Made by a program: the position numbers and the translations under genes. The notes under the pieces are model-generated. The model did not search any database. It had not been told where the DNA came from and was given only the letters and a program-made list of their open reading frames with translations. Of a stretch of DNA of 64,000 nucleotides, positions 30,108-36,625 are shown one piece after another. How positions within the stretch are numbered: the first letter of the stretch is position 1; each line of letters starts with the position of its first letter. The stretch comes from Chitinophagaceae bacterium PMP191F (GTDB lineage Bacteria > Bacteroidota > Bacteroidia > Chitinophagales > Chitinophagaceae), in assembly GCA_001302245.1 (NCBI GenBank), contig LGYU01000016.1, forward strand, positions 496,001-560,000, in the 5' to 3' direction.

Positions 30108-30205
30108 TTTTCAGCCATCTGCGCCTGACTTTCTTTTGACATTGTTTCGACATTCTTCGGTTTAAACCCTTAGTTGGTACGCTTTAATACCGAAGCTGTT
30201 CCGGA

Positions 30206-30277
30206 GCAGGTACGGAGAAATCCCCTGCCAGGGTTCTACCTTTTGCGATTTACAGGCGCAAAAGGACTATCCTGTGG
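30206..30277 (-). ncRNA. Candidate structured RNA, unit B (pseudoknot plus hairpin)
   Basis: On the minus strand CCACAGG (30277-30271) precedes a perfect 9-bp stem (CCTTTTGCG/CGCAAAAGG, 30265-30239) with loop CCTGTAAAT. The CCTGT pairs with the upstream ACAGG to make an H-type pseudoknot with linkers of 5, 0 and 4 bases. A second hairpin (GCAGG/CCTGC, 30228-30206) follows. Compared with unit A, stems are kept while bases change. Family unknown to me. Confidence 0.5.
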
Positions 30278-30316
30278 CTTTTTCAACCACCCACATCCAA
30301 TCCGTTCATTACAGGC

Positions 30317-31030
30317 TTATTTCTTACAGGCGCGCAAACATAAAAAGGAAGGAAATTGATTGAGTTCTTCAAAATGCCGTGGATCTACTTTTTTCATTGC
30401 AGAAACCGGCCTGGGTTCCAGCAATTTGTCAATATAGAAACCATTATCGTTCAGGGGAGCAATGCAATCTGTTAACGAACGCCGGTAACTATTTACTTCT
30501 ACCGGCATTCCAAAGCCTTTCCAGGTGCATTTAACAGGTTCCACCTCGAAATATTTATCAGAATTAAAAAAGTTATAGTCGAAAAACGGGTGCGTAATTG
30601 AAATCACCAGGGCCCCACCCGGTAGCAGCACCCTGTTAAACTCCCGGATAGTTGCACTCCAGTCTTCCACATACTCCAGCGCCAACGCACACAGAACAAT
30701 ATCAAATACACCGTCAGCAAACATCTCCAGCGGCCGGGTGAGATCATGAACAAAGAAATCAGACTGGTTATTGTTTCGCTTTTGTGCCAGCGCTATCATT
30801 TTAGGACTGAAATCAAAACCCGTAACCCTGGCTCCTTTTGAGATCAGGATCTCGGCATACTTTCCCGGTCCGCAGGCTGCATCTAAAACTTTTAGCCCCT
30901 CCAGTTTTTCCGGAAACAGACTGAGTGTATTGGGCCTGTCATAATAGGCATTGTGAGGCTTATAATCAATCATTTCATTGTACTTCTCTGAAAGATCTTC
31001 GTAAGCGCTCAGAATTTTTTCCCGTATCAT
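30317..31030 (-). CDS. Class I SAM-dependent methyltransferase
   Basis: A cytoplasmic 237-residue methyltransferase of the Methyltransf_11/25 type. Motif I for S-adenosylmethionine binding is VLDAACGPGKYA (about 49-60), the acidic end of beta2 is VTGFDFSPKMI (about 74-84), motif II/III is DIVLCALALEYVEDW (about 110-125), and the post-motif LLPGGALVISITHPFF (about 137-152) is typical of small-molecule or quinone-type methyltransferases. The methyl acceptor cannot be named from sequence. It lies between the leader of the starch operon and the SusR-like regulator, in the same direction. The 224-base gap before it and the structured region after it suggest a separate transcript. Confidence 0.88.
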   Translation of the reverse strand: MIREKILSAYEDLSEKYNEMIDYKPHNAYYDRPNTLSLFPEKLEGLKVLDAACGPGKYAEILISKGARVTGFDFSPKMIALAQKRNNNQSDFFVHDLTRPLEMFADGVFDIVLCALALEYVEDWSATIREFNRVLLPGGALVISITHPFFDYNFFNSDKYFEVEPVKCTWKGFGMPVEVNSYRRSLTDCIAPLNDNGFYIDKLLEPRPVSAMKKVDPRHFEELNQFPSFLCLRACKK

Positions 31031-31254
31031 TAATGCAAGATATTAAATCCTGGAAAGCGGGGTTGAGCATTTGAAAATCTGAGAATGTGGTAATTTGAAA
31101 ATGTTGTTAGCGAATGGCTGAATTGTTTAATGGTTGGTAAAAAGACCGGAAGGCGGAGCCACTAAAGCGAAACTTGTATTCAGCCATCTGCTCAAAACTC
31201 ATGGCTCGCAGCTTTTTATAACTGCAATGCCAACTGCTAACTTGCATTTTAAAC
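31031..31254. repeat. Intergenic mosaic of degenerate short repeats
   Basis: Contains TTTGAAAATCTGAGAATG...TTTGAAAATG (about 31070-31105), a run of the form GAATGGCTGAATTGTTTAATGGTTGG (about 31109-31138), and CATGGCTCGCAGC. Very similar pieces occur near 35460-35560, 53030-53330, 55230-55350 and 62716-62800. No coding potential. Confidence 0.6.
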
Positions 31255-32892
31255 TTACAACGACTTTATCTGCATCACCCGCTCTTCAAACTCATCACCG
31301 GGAATTGCTGCTTTGTTCTTCACGCGGGATTTGTAGCTGTAAATAGTTTTAACGGAATACTCCAGGATGCGGGCGATCTTTTCAGGATCGGTCACGCCCA
31401 TACGCATCAGGGCAAAAATGCGCAGGTCCGTGCTTAGCAATTCACCTTCACGTAAAGTGATCTTTTCTTCTTCGCGCAACAGGGCATTTACTTCTGCTAC
31501 AAAATTGGGGAACAGTTTTATAAAAATATGATCAAAGCTTAGCAGCAATTCGTCTTTCTCCTTACGGGCATCAATTTTATTAAGAAAGAAGCGGATATCA
31601 TCATATCTTTTTTCCTGTAGTTTTTGTTCAATGGTGTTCTTTACTTTATCCAGCTTACTGTAAAATTCTGAGTCCAGGTTAAAGAAATAACCAATGTATT
31701 CTTCTTTGATCTTATTGGCCTCTCCCAGTTTTTCATTTACTTCAGCCAGTTGCCTGTTCGACTCTTCCAACTGGCGATTGATTGCCTGTTGTACTGCGTT
31801 GGCTTCTTTCAAAGCCTGTTGTGCCTTCTTCAGTTCCTTTACCTGTCGCAATACGATCCAGGTAAGTACAACCAATGCAACTACCAGCAGGGTCACTACA
31901 ACAGCATATTTTACCCAGAGATTTTTCTGTGCTTCAATGCCGTTGATCCGTTCACCTTCAATCAATGGTAAAATAGAACTGGCCTGCACCTTTCGCTGGC
32001 GGGCTCCGTAAAACTCAGCGTTTGAAATGGCATTTTCAATACAGAGCGCTGCATGTTTCAGATCACCCTGTTTATGCAACAGTTCTGCCAGGTGAAAGAT
32101 AGCCACCGTTTCTTTGGTCGATGAACGGATATCGGCAATGGTAGCCTGTATCAACAGATCAATGGCTTTTTCTGTATCACCGTCCTGTAAAAAAATGGCA
32201 CTATAGGTAGACGCTGTCAGGGCAAGCTGGTGTTCATCCATCGCCGGATTGCGCAATAGTTTTTCAAAAAAAACACTTGCATCCTGTTTATTACCCTGTT
32301 TAAAAAGCCGTAGTCCTTTATAATAGGTGTATTCAAAAGAGGTAGAATCAAAAAAAGCCAGGGCAGAATCAAGATACAGTCCTCCTTTGATATCATAATC
32401 TACCGAATGATACCTGTCGTTGGCATAACCAGCCAGATCATAATAATACCTGCCCCATAAAGTATAGTAATCACCCTTAAGATCGGCAGGTATGGTATGT
32501 GCGGCCAGAATATTCAGCGAATCGCAGGTCTCTTTGTACAAACCGGCAGATAGCAGGATAAAACTGAGATCCAGCCGTGCGGCAGCGATATTGTGTGCAT
32601 CCTGCATGGCGTACGCCAGGTTTACCAGTTTTGTAGCATACGTATAAGCGGAATCGTAGTTAAAGGTCTTATAGGCATTGTATACCTGCTGATAATTATT
32701 AAAAACAGTTGTTGTAGCCTGACCGTGAGTAGCAGATGGCTGTTTTAAATGTTCAATTTCGCGGAGTTTCGTTTTGTCATATTCGGCAGAAGAAGCAATT
32801 GTTTTGCTCAATACAGCCAGTAAACTATCGTTACCGGCATACAAGGCAGGCATTGCAGCAATCAAAAGCAGGCAGAGAAGCAGTTGTTTCAT
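31255..32892 (-). CDS. SusR-like membrane regulator (DUF6377 type, TPR plus LuxR-like HTH)
   Basis: A 545-residue membrane regulator starting at the ATG at 32892, with a signal sequence (MKQLLLCLLLIAAMPALYAG). The periplasmic part (about 25-315) consists of TPR-like helices (DSAYTYATKLVNLAYAMQD, LALTASTYSAIFLQDGDTEKAIDLLIQ). One transmembrane helix lies at about 322-347, followed by a coiled coil (about 350-400) and a C-terminal helix-turn-helix (about 480-525, LSTDLRIFALMRMGVTDPEKIARILEYSVKTIYSYKSRVKNKA). This is the architecture of SusR, the maltose-sensing activator of the Bacteroides sus genes, so it is a good candidate regulator of the adjacent alpha-glucan locus. A related role for the beta-glucan locus cannot be excluded. 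Assignment to SusR-like rests on architecture and C-terminal motif only. Confidence 0.85.
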   Translation of the reverse strand: MKQLLLCLLLIAAMPALYAGNDSLLAVLSKTIASSAEYDKTKLREIEHLKQPSATHGQATTTVFNNYQQVYNAYKTFNYDSAYTYATKLVNLAYAMQDAHNIAAARLDLSFILLSAGLYKETCDSLNILAAHTIPADLKGDYYTLWGRYYYDLAGYANDRYHSVDYDIKGGLYLDSALAFFDSTSFEYTYYKGLRLFKQGNKQDASVFFEKLLRNPAMDEHQLALTASTYSAIFLQDGDTEKAIDLLIQATIADIRSSTKETVAIFHLAELLHKQGDLKHAALCIENAISNAEFYGARQRKVQASSILPLIEGERINGIEAQKNLWVKYAVVVTLLVVALVVLTWIVLRQVKELKKAQQALKEANAVQQAINRQLEESNRQLAEVNEKLGEANKIKEEYIGYFFNLDSEFYSKLDKVKNTIEQKLQEKRYDDIRFFLNKIDARKEKDELLLSFDHIFIKLFPNFVAEVNALLREEEKITLREGELLSTDLRIFALMRMGVTDPEKIARILEYSVKTIYSYKSRVKNKAAIPGDEFEERVMQIKSL

Positions 32893-33195
32893 AAATGGTT
32901 CACGTCTCAGTGTCAATGTTACAAAACTATCTTTTATCGGGCAGAATATTCTTGCATCGTTTCATAAAACACGCAGGTAACATTACATACCGGTACAGAA
33001 GTCAACGTACGGATACTTCAGGCCAATAACCACCACTATCACAAACAGTTAGCAACATTTTATAATACAGGAGCCACAATACAGTACGCATGGTAAGCGT
33101 GACTATTTATAGATGAAAGCATGTGCAATTGTAAAAAAATTATGGCGGGCTGCAATGAATATGCTTTTTCAGTTGTCAGGCGTAAAACACTGCTC
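32893..33195. other. Divergent intergenic region (303 bp)
   Basis: Separates the SusR-like regulator (leftward) from a lipoprotein gene (rightward) and must carry both promoters. I see no strong TAnnTTTG box, RNA gene or repeat. An open frame continues upstream from 33196 to 33121 without a signal-peptide-compatible start. Confidence 0.4.
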
Positions 33196-33990
33196 ATGCG
33201 AAAGTTATTATACTGTTTAGTAGCTGTATTGCTTTGTACCGGCATTGGTTCCTGTAAAAAAAGCGCTTCCGATACGCATTCTTCCCTGGATGAAAATCTG
33301 AAGATCAGTATGCGTGAAAACATTAAAGACGCTAAAAGAACACTTTCATTCTATGTCACTACAGAAAAGACATATCCCTGCTCCAATTATTCTATTGAAA
33401 CTTCTACAACTACCGGATCTGATAAGATCGTTATCTCTTTTATTAAAATAAATACTCCCGGCATCTGCCTTACATCTCTTGGACCAGCCACAGCCGTTAT
33501 TGCACTGGAAGGTTTGTCTGCCAGAACGTATACACTTGAGCTACATACCGGCAATGATGTGATCAACGGTCAGCTTACCGTGTCGGCCGATCAGTATGTG
33601 CTGACCTTGCCGGTACAAACAAAAATAGAATCTATCAATCCGCAACTGAACAGGATCCCGGAGAATACCATTTTTGGCACCGTACATTACCATCATAGTA
33701 CTACCGTTGGTACCGTGAACAAATTCATTGATTCACTACAGTATTTCGGAGCTGCCACTAAATTGTATCTGCCGGGCGATTACCAGCAGTTCCAGATAGA
33801 AGCCAACGGGCAGGTTAAACAGGTACAGGATATGGGATACTATTTTACCCGTTATTTTATATTCCATTATGCAGGTGATGTTACACCCCTTAAAAACCTG
33901 GTGCAGCGGTATGGTGTTACATACAAAGATTCGCTGCTGGCTACTATTAATACCAGCAAAGGCGAGGTTTTGTATAGCTGGAATCCGTAA
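33196..33990 (+). CDS. Hypothetical lipoprotein, 264 aa
   Basis: Function not recognised. The ATG at 33196 opens a clear lipoprotein signal (MRKLLYCLVAVLLCTGIGSCKKS, lipobox IGSC, Cys near residue 20). The frame extends 25 codons further upstream, but that would bury the signal peptide. The mature part appears to be two beta-rich domains: an N-terminal one resembling small Ig or copper-sandwich folds (about 40-150), and a C-terminal one (about 160-264) with the segment YLPGDYQQFQIEANGQVKQV. No enzymatic motif is seen. It stands divergent from the SusR-like regulator and 57 bases before the GNAT gene, on the same strand, so co-transcription with that gene is possible. Confidence 0.75.
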   Translation: MRKLLYCLVAVLLCTGIGSCKKSASDTHSSLDENLKISMRENIKDAKRTLSFYVTTEKTYPCSNYSIETSTTTGSDKIVISFIKINTPGICLTSLGPATAVIALEGLSARTYTLELHTGNDVINGQLTVSADQYVLTLPVQTKIESINPQLNRIPENTIFGTVHYHHSTTVGTVNKFIDSLQYFGAATKLYLPGDYQQFQIEANGQVKQVQDMGYYFTRYFIFHYAGDVTPLKNLVQRYGVTYKDSLLATINTSKGEVLYSWNP

Positions 33991-34047
33991 TACAACAATC
34001 TTAGTACTGCAATAATATTATGCAGACGGGTATTTGTAATTTTAGGG

Positions 34048-34488
34048 ATGATCACTATACGAGCAGCCCATATTACAGATACCCCCGCGCTGACCATTCT
34101 GATGCACCACCTGGGATACCAGGCTACGGAAAACGATGTACACGACCGGTTTACCCATATTCTGCAACACCCGGATTACCTGACACTGGTAGCTGTTGAT
34201 CAGGATGGGATCGTTGCGGGTATGATCGGGCTGATCAAAAGCTATCATTATGAGCACAACGGTTGCTATGTCCGTATTGCAGCAATGGTAGTAAAAGAGG
34301 AATTCCGCCGGCTGGGGATCGGTAAGCAATTAATGCTGGCGGCAGAACAGTGGGCCTTGCAAAACAATGCCAACGCATTGCTGCTGAATAGCGGTAAACG
34401 TGAAGAACGTGTTGCAGCCTACGCTTTTTATCAAAGTCTTGGCTATGCCATCAAGTCTTCGGGTTTTGTAAAATGGCTGGATCAATAG
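34048..34488 (+). CDS. GNAT-family N-acetyltransferase
   Basis: A 146-residue cytoplasmic acetyltransferase covering one complete GNAT fold. Visible landmarks: N-terminal MITIRAAHITDTPALTILMHHLGY (beta1-alpha1), central strand DGIVAGMIGLI (about 53-63), motif A VRIAAMVVKEEFRRLGIGKQLMLAAEQWA (about 76-104) with the RRLGIGK pyrophosphate loop that binds acetyl-CoA, and motif B ALLLNSGKREERVAAYAFYQSLGY (about 111-134). The pattern resembles small-molecule or aminoglycoside-6'-type GNATs, but the substrate cannot be told. It ends 9 bases before the convergent small membrane protein gene on the other strand. Confidence 0.9.
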   Translation: MITIRAAHITDTPALTILMHHLGYQATENDVHDRFTHILQHPDYLTLVAVDQDGIVAGMIGLIKSYHYEHNGCYVRIAAMVVKEEFRRLGIGKQLMLAAEQWALQNNANALLLNSGKREERVAAYAFYQSLGYAIKSSGFVKWLDQ

Positions 34489-34497
34489 AACTATCAC

Positions 34498-34671
34498 TCA
34501 GGATTTGTCTTTCCGGCGTTGCTGTTCGGTCATCTCCTCCTCTACCGGATCAGAAGAGTCGGGTTTAAAGAGCTTTTTCCGGTCTTTTTTATTCCTCACG
34601 ATCATGAATATCAGCAACGCAACAACTGCAACTACAACAATAACGATAGCGGTTATATCTACGTGCTGCAT
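34498..34671 (-). CDS. Small single-pass membrane protein, 57 aa
   Basis: A short gene (57 codons plus TGA) on the minus strand, from ATG at 34671 to the stop at 34498-34500. It starts MQHVDITAIVIVVVVAVVAL, continues as one hydrophobic helix to about residue 25 (LIFMIVR), and ends in a charged tail (NKKDRKKLF...VEEEMTEQQRRKDKS). The basic residues directly after the helix predict N-out, C-in topology in the inner membrane. Codon use and the sharp hydrophobic/charged division argue for a real gene. Function unknown; similar tiny membrane proteins are often overlooked by gene finders. It is downstream of the DUF1543 gene but separated from it by a terminator, so it probably has its own promoter. 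Confidence 0.7.
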   Translation of the reverse strand: MQHVDITAIVIVVVAVVALLIFMIVRNKKDRKKLFKPDSSDPVEEEMTEQQRRKDKS

Positions 34672-34767
34672 ATGATATATTTTAAATATTGGCGTATAAA
34701 ACGCTATCGTAAGTTAAGCATTTGCAGAGGCTTTACATGTTATCGCCCTATTATCATTTTCCTAAAA

Positions 34768-34806
34768 ACAACAAGGCAGGTTGTAATAACCCGCCTTGTT
34801 TTGAAT
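34768..34806. terminator. Probable bidirectional terminator
   Basis: A hairpin made of ACAAGGC-A-GGTT and AACC-C-GCCTTGT arms (34771-34799) is flanked by T-rich sequence in both directions. On the minus strand it directly follows the DUF1543 stop at 34826. Confidence 0.8.
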
Positions 34807-34825
34807 AAATATTTTTATCATTTCA

Positions 34826-35383
34826 CTAGAAATCTGTCAGCTTAAAATACCCCAGGTGAAGGGTATCTTCCGGTGTATCGGGCAATGCAGGTGTAATACA
34901 AAGCGTATAGCGCGTACGCATATCTTCCGGTAATATATCTTCAATTAATGCCATATCATCCACATCAATACCATATTTATCATCAATATGTGAAGTGGCG
35001 CCTGTAAACCCGGTATGTTTAAAAAAAGCGGTGCTTTTAGCAGTGCGCAATGCTTCATTTTTGTCCTTTCCTGTTGCCAGCATTTTATAGTGAAACTCCT
35101 CAAACTCATTTTCTTTATAGCCCCCCAGGTTGATAAAGAACAGGTGTTGCTCCTGCTGTACAGTGCACCGCTGTACCACAGTAACTGCATGATCACCTAC
35201 CCTGTATACTTCACGGTAACCGTCAATATGCAATTTCCCCTTTCCTTCGGGCCAGAAGTCAATGATAGCAGGCAATAGTTCTTTTACAGACAGGCCAATT
35301 CCGAAAAATACATCGTGCTGTTCAGTATGCCGTCCTTCCGGTTTACATCCCAGCAATATCATAAAGAGTTTATATTCATTCAT
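34826..35383 (-). CDS. DUF1543 domain-containing protein
   Basis: A 185-residue soluble protein that I recognise as the DUF1543 type: MNEYKLFMILLGCKPEGRHTEQHDVFFGIG opens the protein, with LFFINLGGYKENEFEEFHYKMLATGKDKNEA in the middle (about 80-112) and a second copy-like half at the C-terminus. The family pattern of two similar halves, each with a GGY/HxDDKYGIDVDD segment, is visible. The biochemical role of the family is unknown to me. No signal peptide or membrane helix. It is a single gene followed by a clear hairpin terminator; the 327-base region upstream is repeat-rich and must contain its promoter. Confidence 0.85.
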   Translation of the reverse strand: MNEYKLFMILLGCKPEGRHTEQHDVFFGIGLSVKELLPAIIDFWPEGKGKLHIDGYREVYRVGDHAVTVVQRCTVQQEQHLFFINLGGYKENEFEEFHYKMLATGKDKNEALRTAKSTAFFKHTGFTGATSHIDDKYGIDVDDMALIEDILPEDMRTRYTLCITPALPDTPEDTLHLGYFKLTDF

Positions 35384-35710
35384 GCCGGGAAATTACTACA
35401 ATATTGAGTTCCGGAAAGAGGAACCGGGAATCAGCGGCTAGGTTTTAGCTGTTAGATAAGTCGCTTTGAGCGGTGGGCGGTGGGCTGCGAGCATGAGCTT
35501 TGAGCCGAGGGCGAATACACAAAGCATTCACAACAATCAAACCATCCAACAATCAGACAACCTGTTTTCATATTGGCCCGGACTTTCCCTGCGTCTCAGT
35601 GTTTTTGCGCGCATTCTTTCAGACTTCAGGACTTACCAAAAACAAAAAGGCCGGTTCCTTACGAAACCGGCCGGATGATTTATCACAGGATTATCTGTTT
35701 TCAGATCGTG
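35384..35710. repeat. Intergenic repeat mosaic (327 bp)
   Basis: At 35459-35512 is a degenerate GAGC-rich run (GCGGTGGGCGGTGGGC, GCTGCGAGCATGAGC, TTTGAGCCGAGG). It is followed by CAACAATCAAACCATCCAACAATC (35530-35553) and CTTTCAGACTTCAGGACTT (35617-35635). Each piece has near matches in other gaps of this window. The end of the gap is the terminator at 35641-35672. No gene seen. Confidence 0.6.
35641..35672 (-). terminator. Terminator at the end of the GH128/GLUG genes
   Basis: An 8-bp stem (GGCCGGTT at 35649-35656, AACCGGCC at 35665-35672) is followed on the minus strand by TTTTTGTTTTT, just beyond the stop of the first GH128-like gene. Confidence 0.9.
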
Positions 35711-36604
35711 CTATCTTTTGATCTGTGTGTTGGGTTGATAATTGGCATACCACTGTCCCAGCGTTGTGAGGTTACCATACGCATCTATCAGTCCCGACGA
35801 CCATAAACGGGCGCTGGTAGGTCCTCCGCTGAACCATGAATAGCGTTGTACAAAGCTCAGTGCTTCCAGTTTGGGCAGCAGGCGTTGCATAAAGCCCAGT
35901 ACCATTGCCGGTGTATAAGGGTTGTCGGACATGGTATTGGCTGAATTGGCAACTGTTGCGAACTCTGTGATCCAGATAGGCAGTTTGTATTTGTTATACA
36001 GATCCTGCAATACCTGTACAAAGGCATTTTCATCAGTGCCAACATACATGTGTACACACATAAAGTCTACTCTTTTGCCCTGCACCTTGCAACTATCCAT
36101 AAAATCATAAATCCATTGCCTTGTAGGCCAGGAGGCAGCAGGGCTTCCCAGCGGCAAGCCCAGTGATTCCAGTTTGGGCCAGTAACTTAATGCCTGTGAT
36201 ACGGTCATGTTTGCCTGGTCGGCCAGGTCTGGTTCATTAAAACCCAGTACGTATTTGGCCCTGCCTTGTGCGCTGAGCTGTTTTACATACGCCAGGTTAT
36301 CGTCGGTAACACTGGCCCCGCTCCAGAACATTGGTGCAAACTCACAATTCTGTGGAGCCAGTTCCGTAGGTACTGATAAGCCCCAGGTATAGAACCAATG
36401 TGCCTGTACATTGATGGTATTGCCCCACCAGGTTCCGTTTTTGGTATTGGTGCTGAAGTCAGCGCCCTTTTTCCCTTTCACTTCGTAGTTAATAACCGGT
36501 GAAGGATTGGGTTTATATTCATTGCTTTTGGCACAGGCTCCCAGCAGGAAGATTCCGGCGCAATACAACACATTCAGGTTCATTTTCATAATCGGCATTT
36601 TCAT
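35711..36604 (-). CDS. GH128-like (Asl1-type) glycosyl hydrolase lipoprotein
   Basis: A 297-residue lipoprotein consisting of one Asl1-like catalytic barrel (Glyco_hydro_cc; CAZy family GH128, endo-beta-1,3-glucanases). The start is ambiguous: a GTG at 36616 or ATGs at 36604 and within the next ten codons; the signal peptide ends in the lipobox LGAC. Likely catalytic residues are Glu in LGFNEPDLA (about 124, acid/base) and Glu in WITEFATV (about 214, nucleophile). Other conserved aromatic segments are HWFYTWG, MFWSGAS, VHMYVGTD and RYSWFSGGPT. It is the last gene of the locus, 21 bases after a larger paralogue with the same catalytic domain. Expected site: cell surface or periplasm. Confidence 0.88.
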   Translation of the reverse strand: MKMPIMKMNLNVLYCAGIFLLGACAKSNEYKPNPSPVINYEVKGKKGADFSTNTKNGTWWGNTINVQAHWFYTWGLSVPTELAPQNCEFAPMFWSGASVTDDNLAYVKQLSAQGRAKYVLGFNEPDLADQANMTVSQALSYWPKLESLGLPLGSPAASWPTRQWIYDFMDSCKVQGKRVDFMCVHMYVGTDENAFVQVLQDLYNKYKLPIWITEFATVANSANTMSDNPYTPAMVLGFMQRLLPKLEALSFVQRYSWFSGGPTSARLWSSGLIDAYGNLTTLGQWYANYQPNTQIKR

Positions 36605-36625
36605 TTTATAAAGCACAAATATTTA

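Larger units (their letters stand above)
29762..30316. other. Long leader/intergenic region (555 bp) of the starch operon
   Basis: It holds no convincing gene. It contains two structured units (described separately), the TTGATAATCA box (minus strand, 29900-29909), and a 14-base match (TACGCTTTAATACC at 30178-30191) to the region upstream of the second susC. A weak promoter candidate on the minus strand is TTTG followed about 23 bases later by TATTTTTT, near 29845-29890. A 69-codon frame at 29933-30142 runs through structured sequence and is not called. Confidence 0.6.

Noticed and set aside
29933-30142. 69-codon minus-strand frame in the starch leader
   Set aside because: It runs through the pseudoknot and hairpin of unit A; the related unit B has stop codons in the corresponding frame, so RNA structure, not protein, explains the similarity.
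30317-31030. Methyltransferase as part of the starch operon
   Set aside because: It is separated from GH31 by 555 bases of structured, promoter-like sequence and has no link to glycan use.
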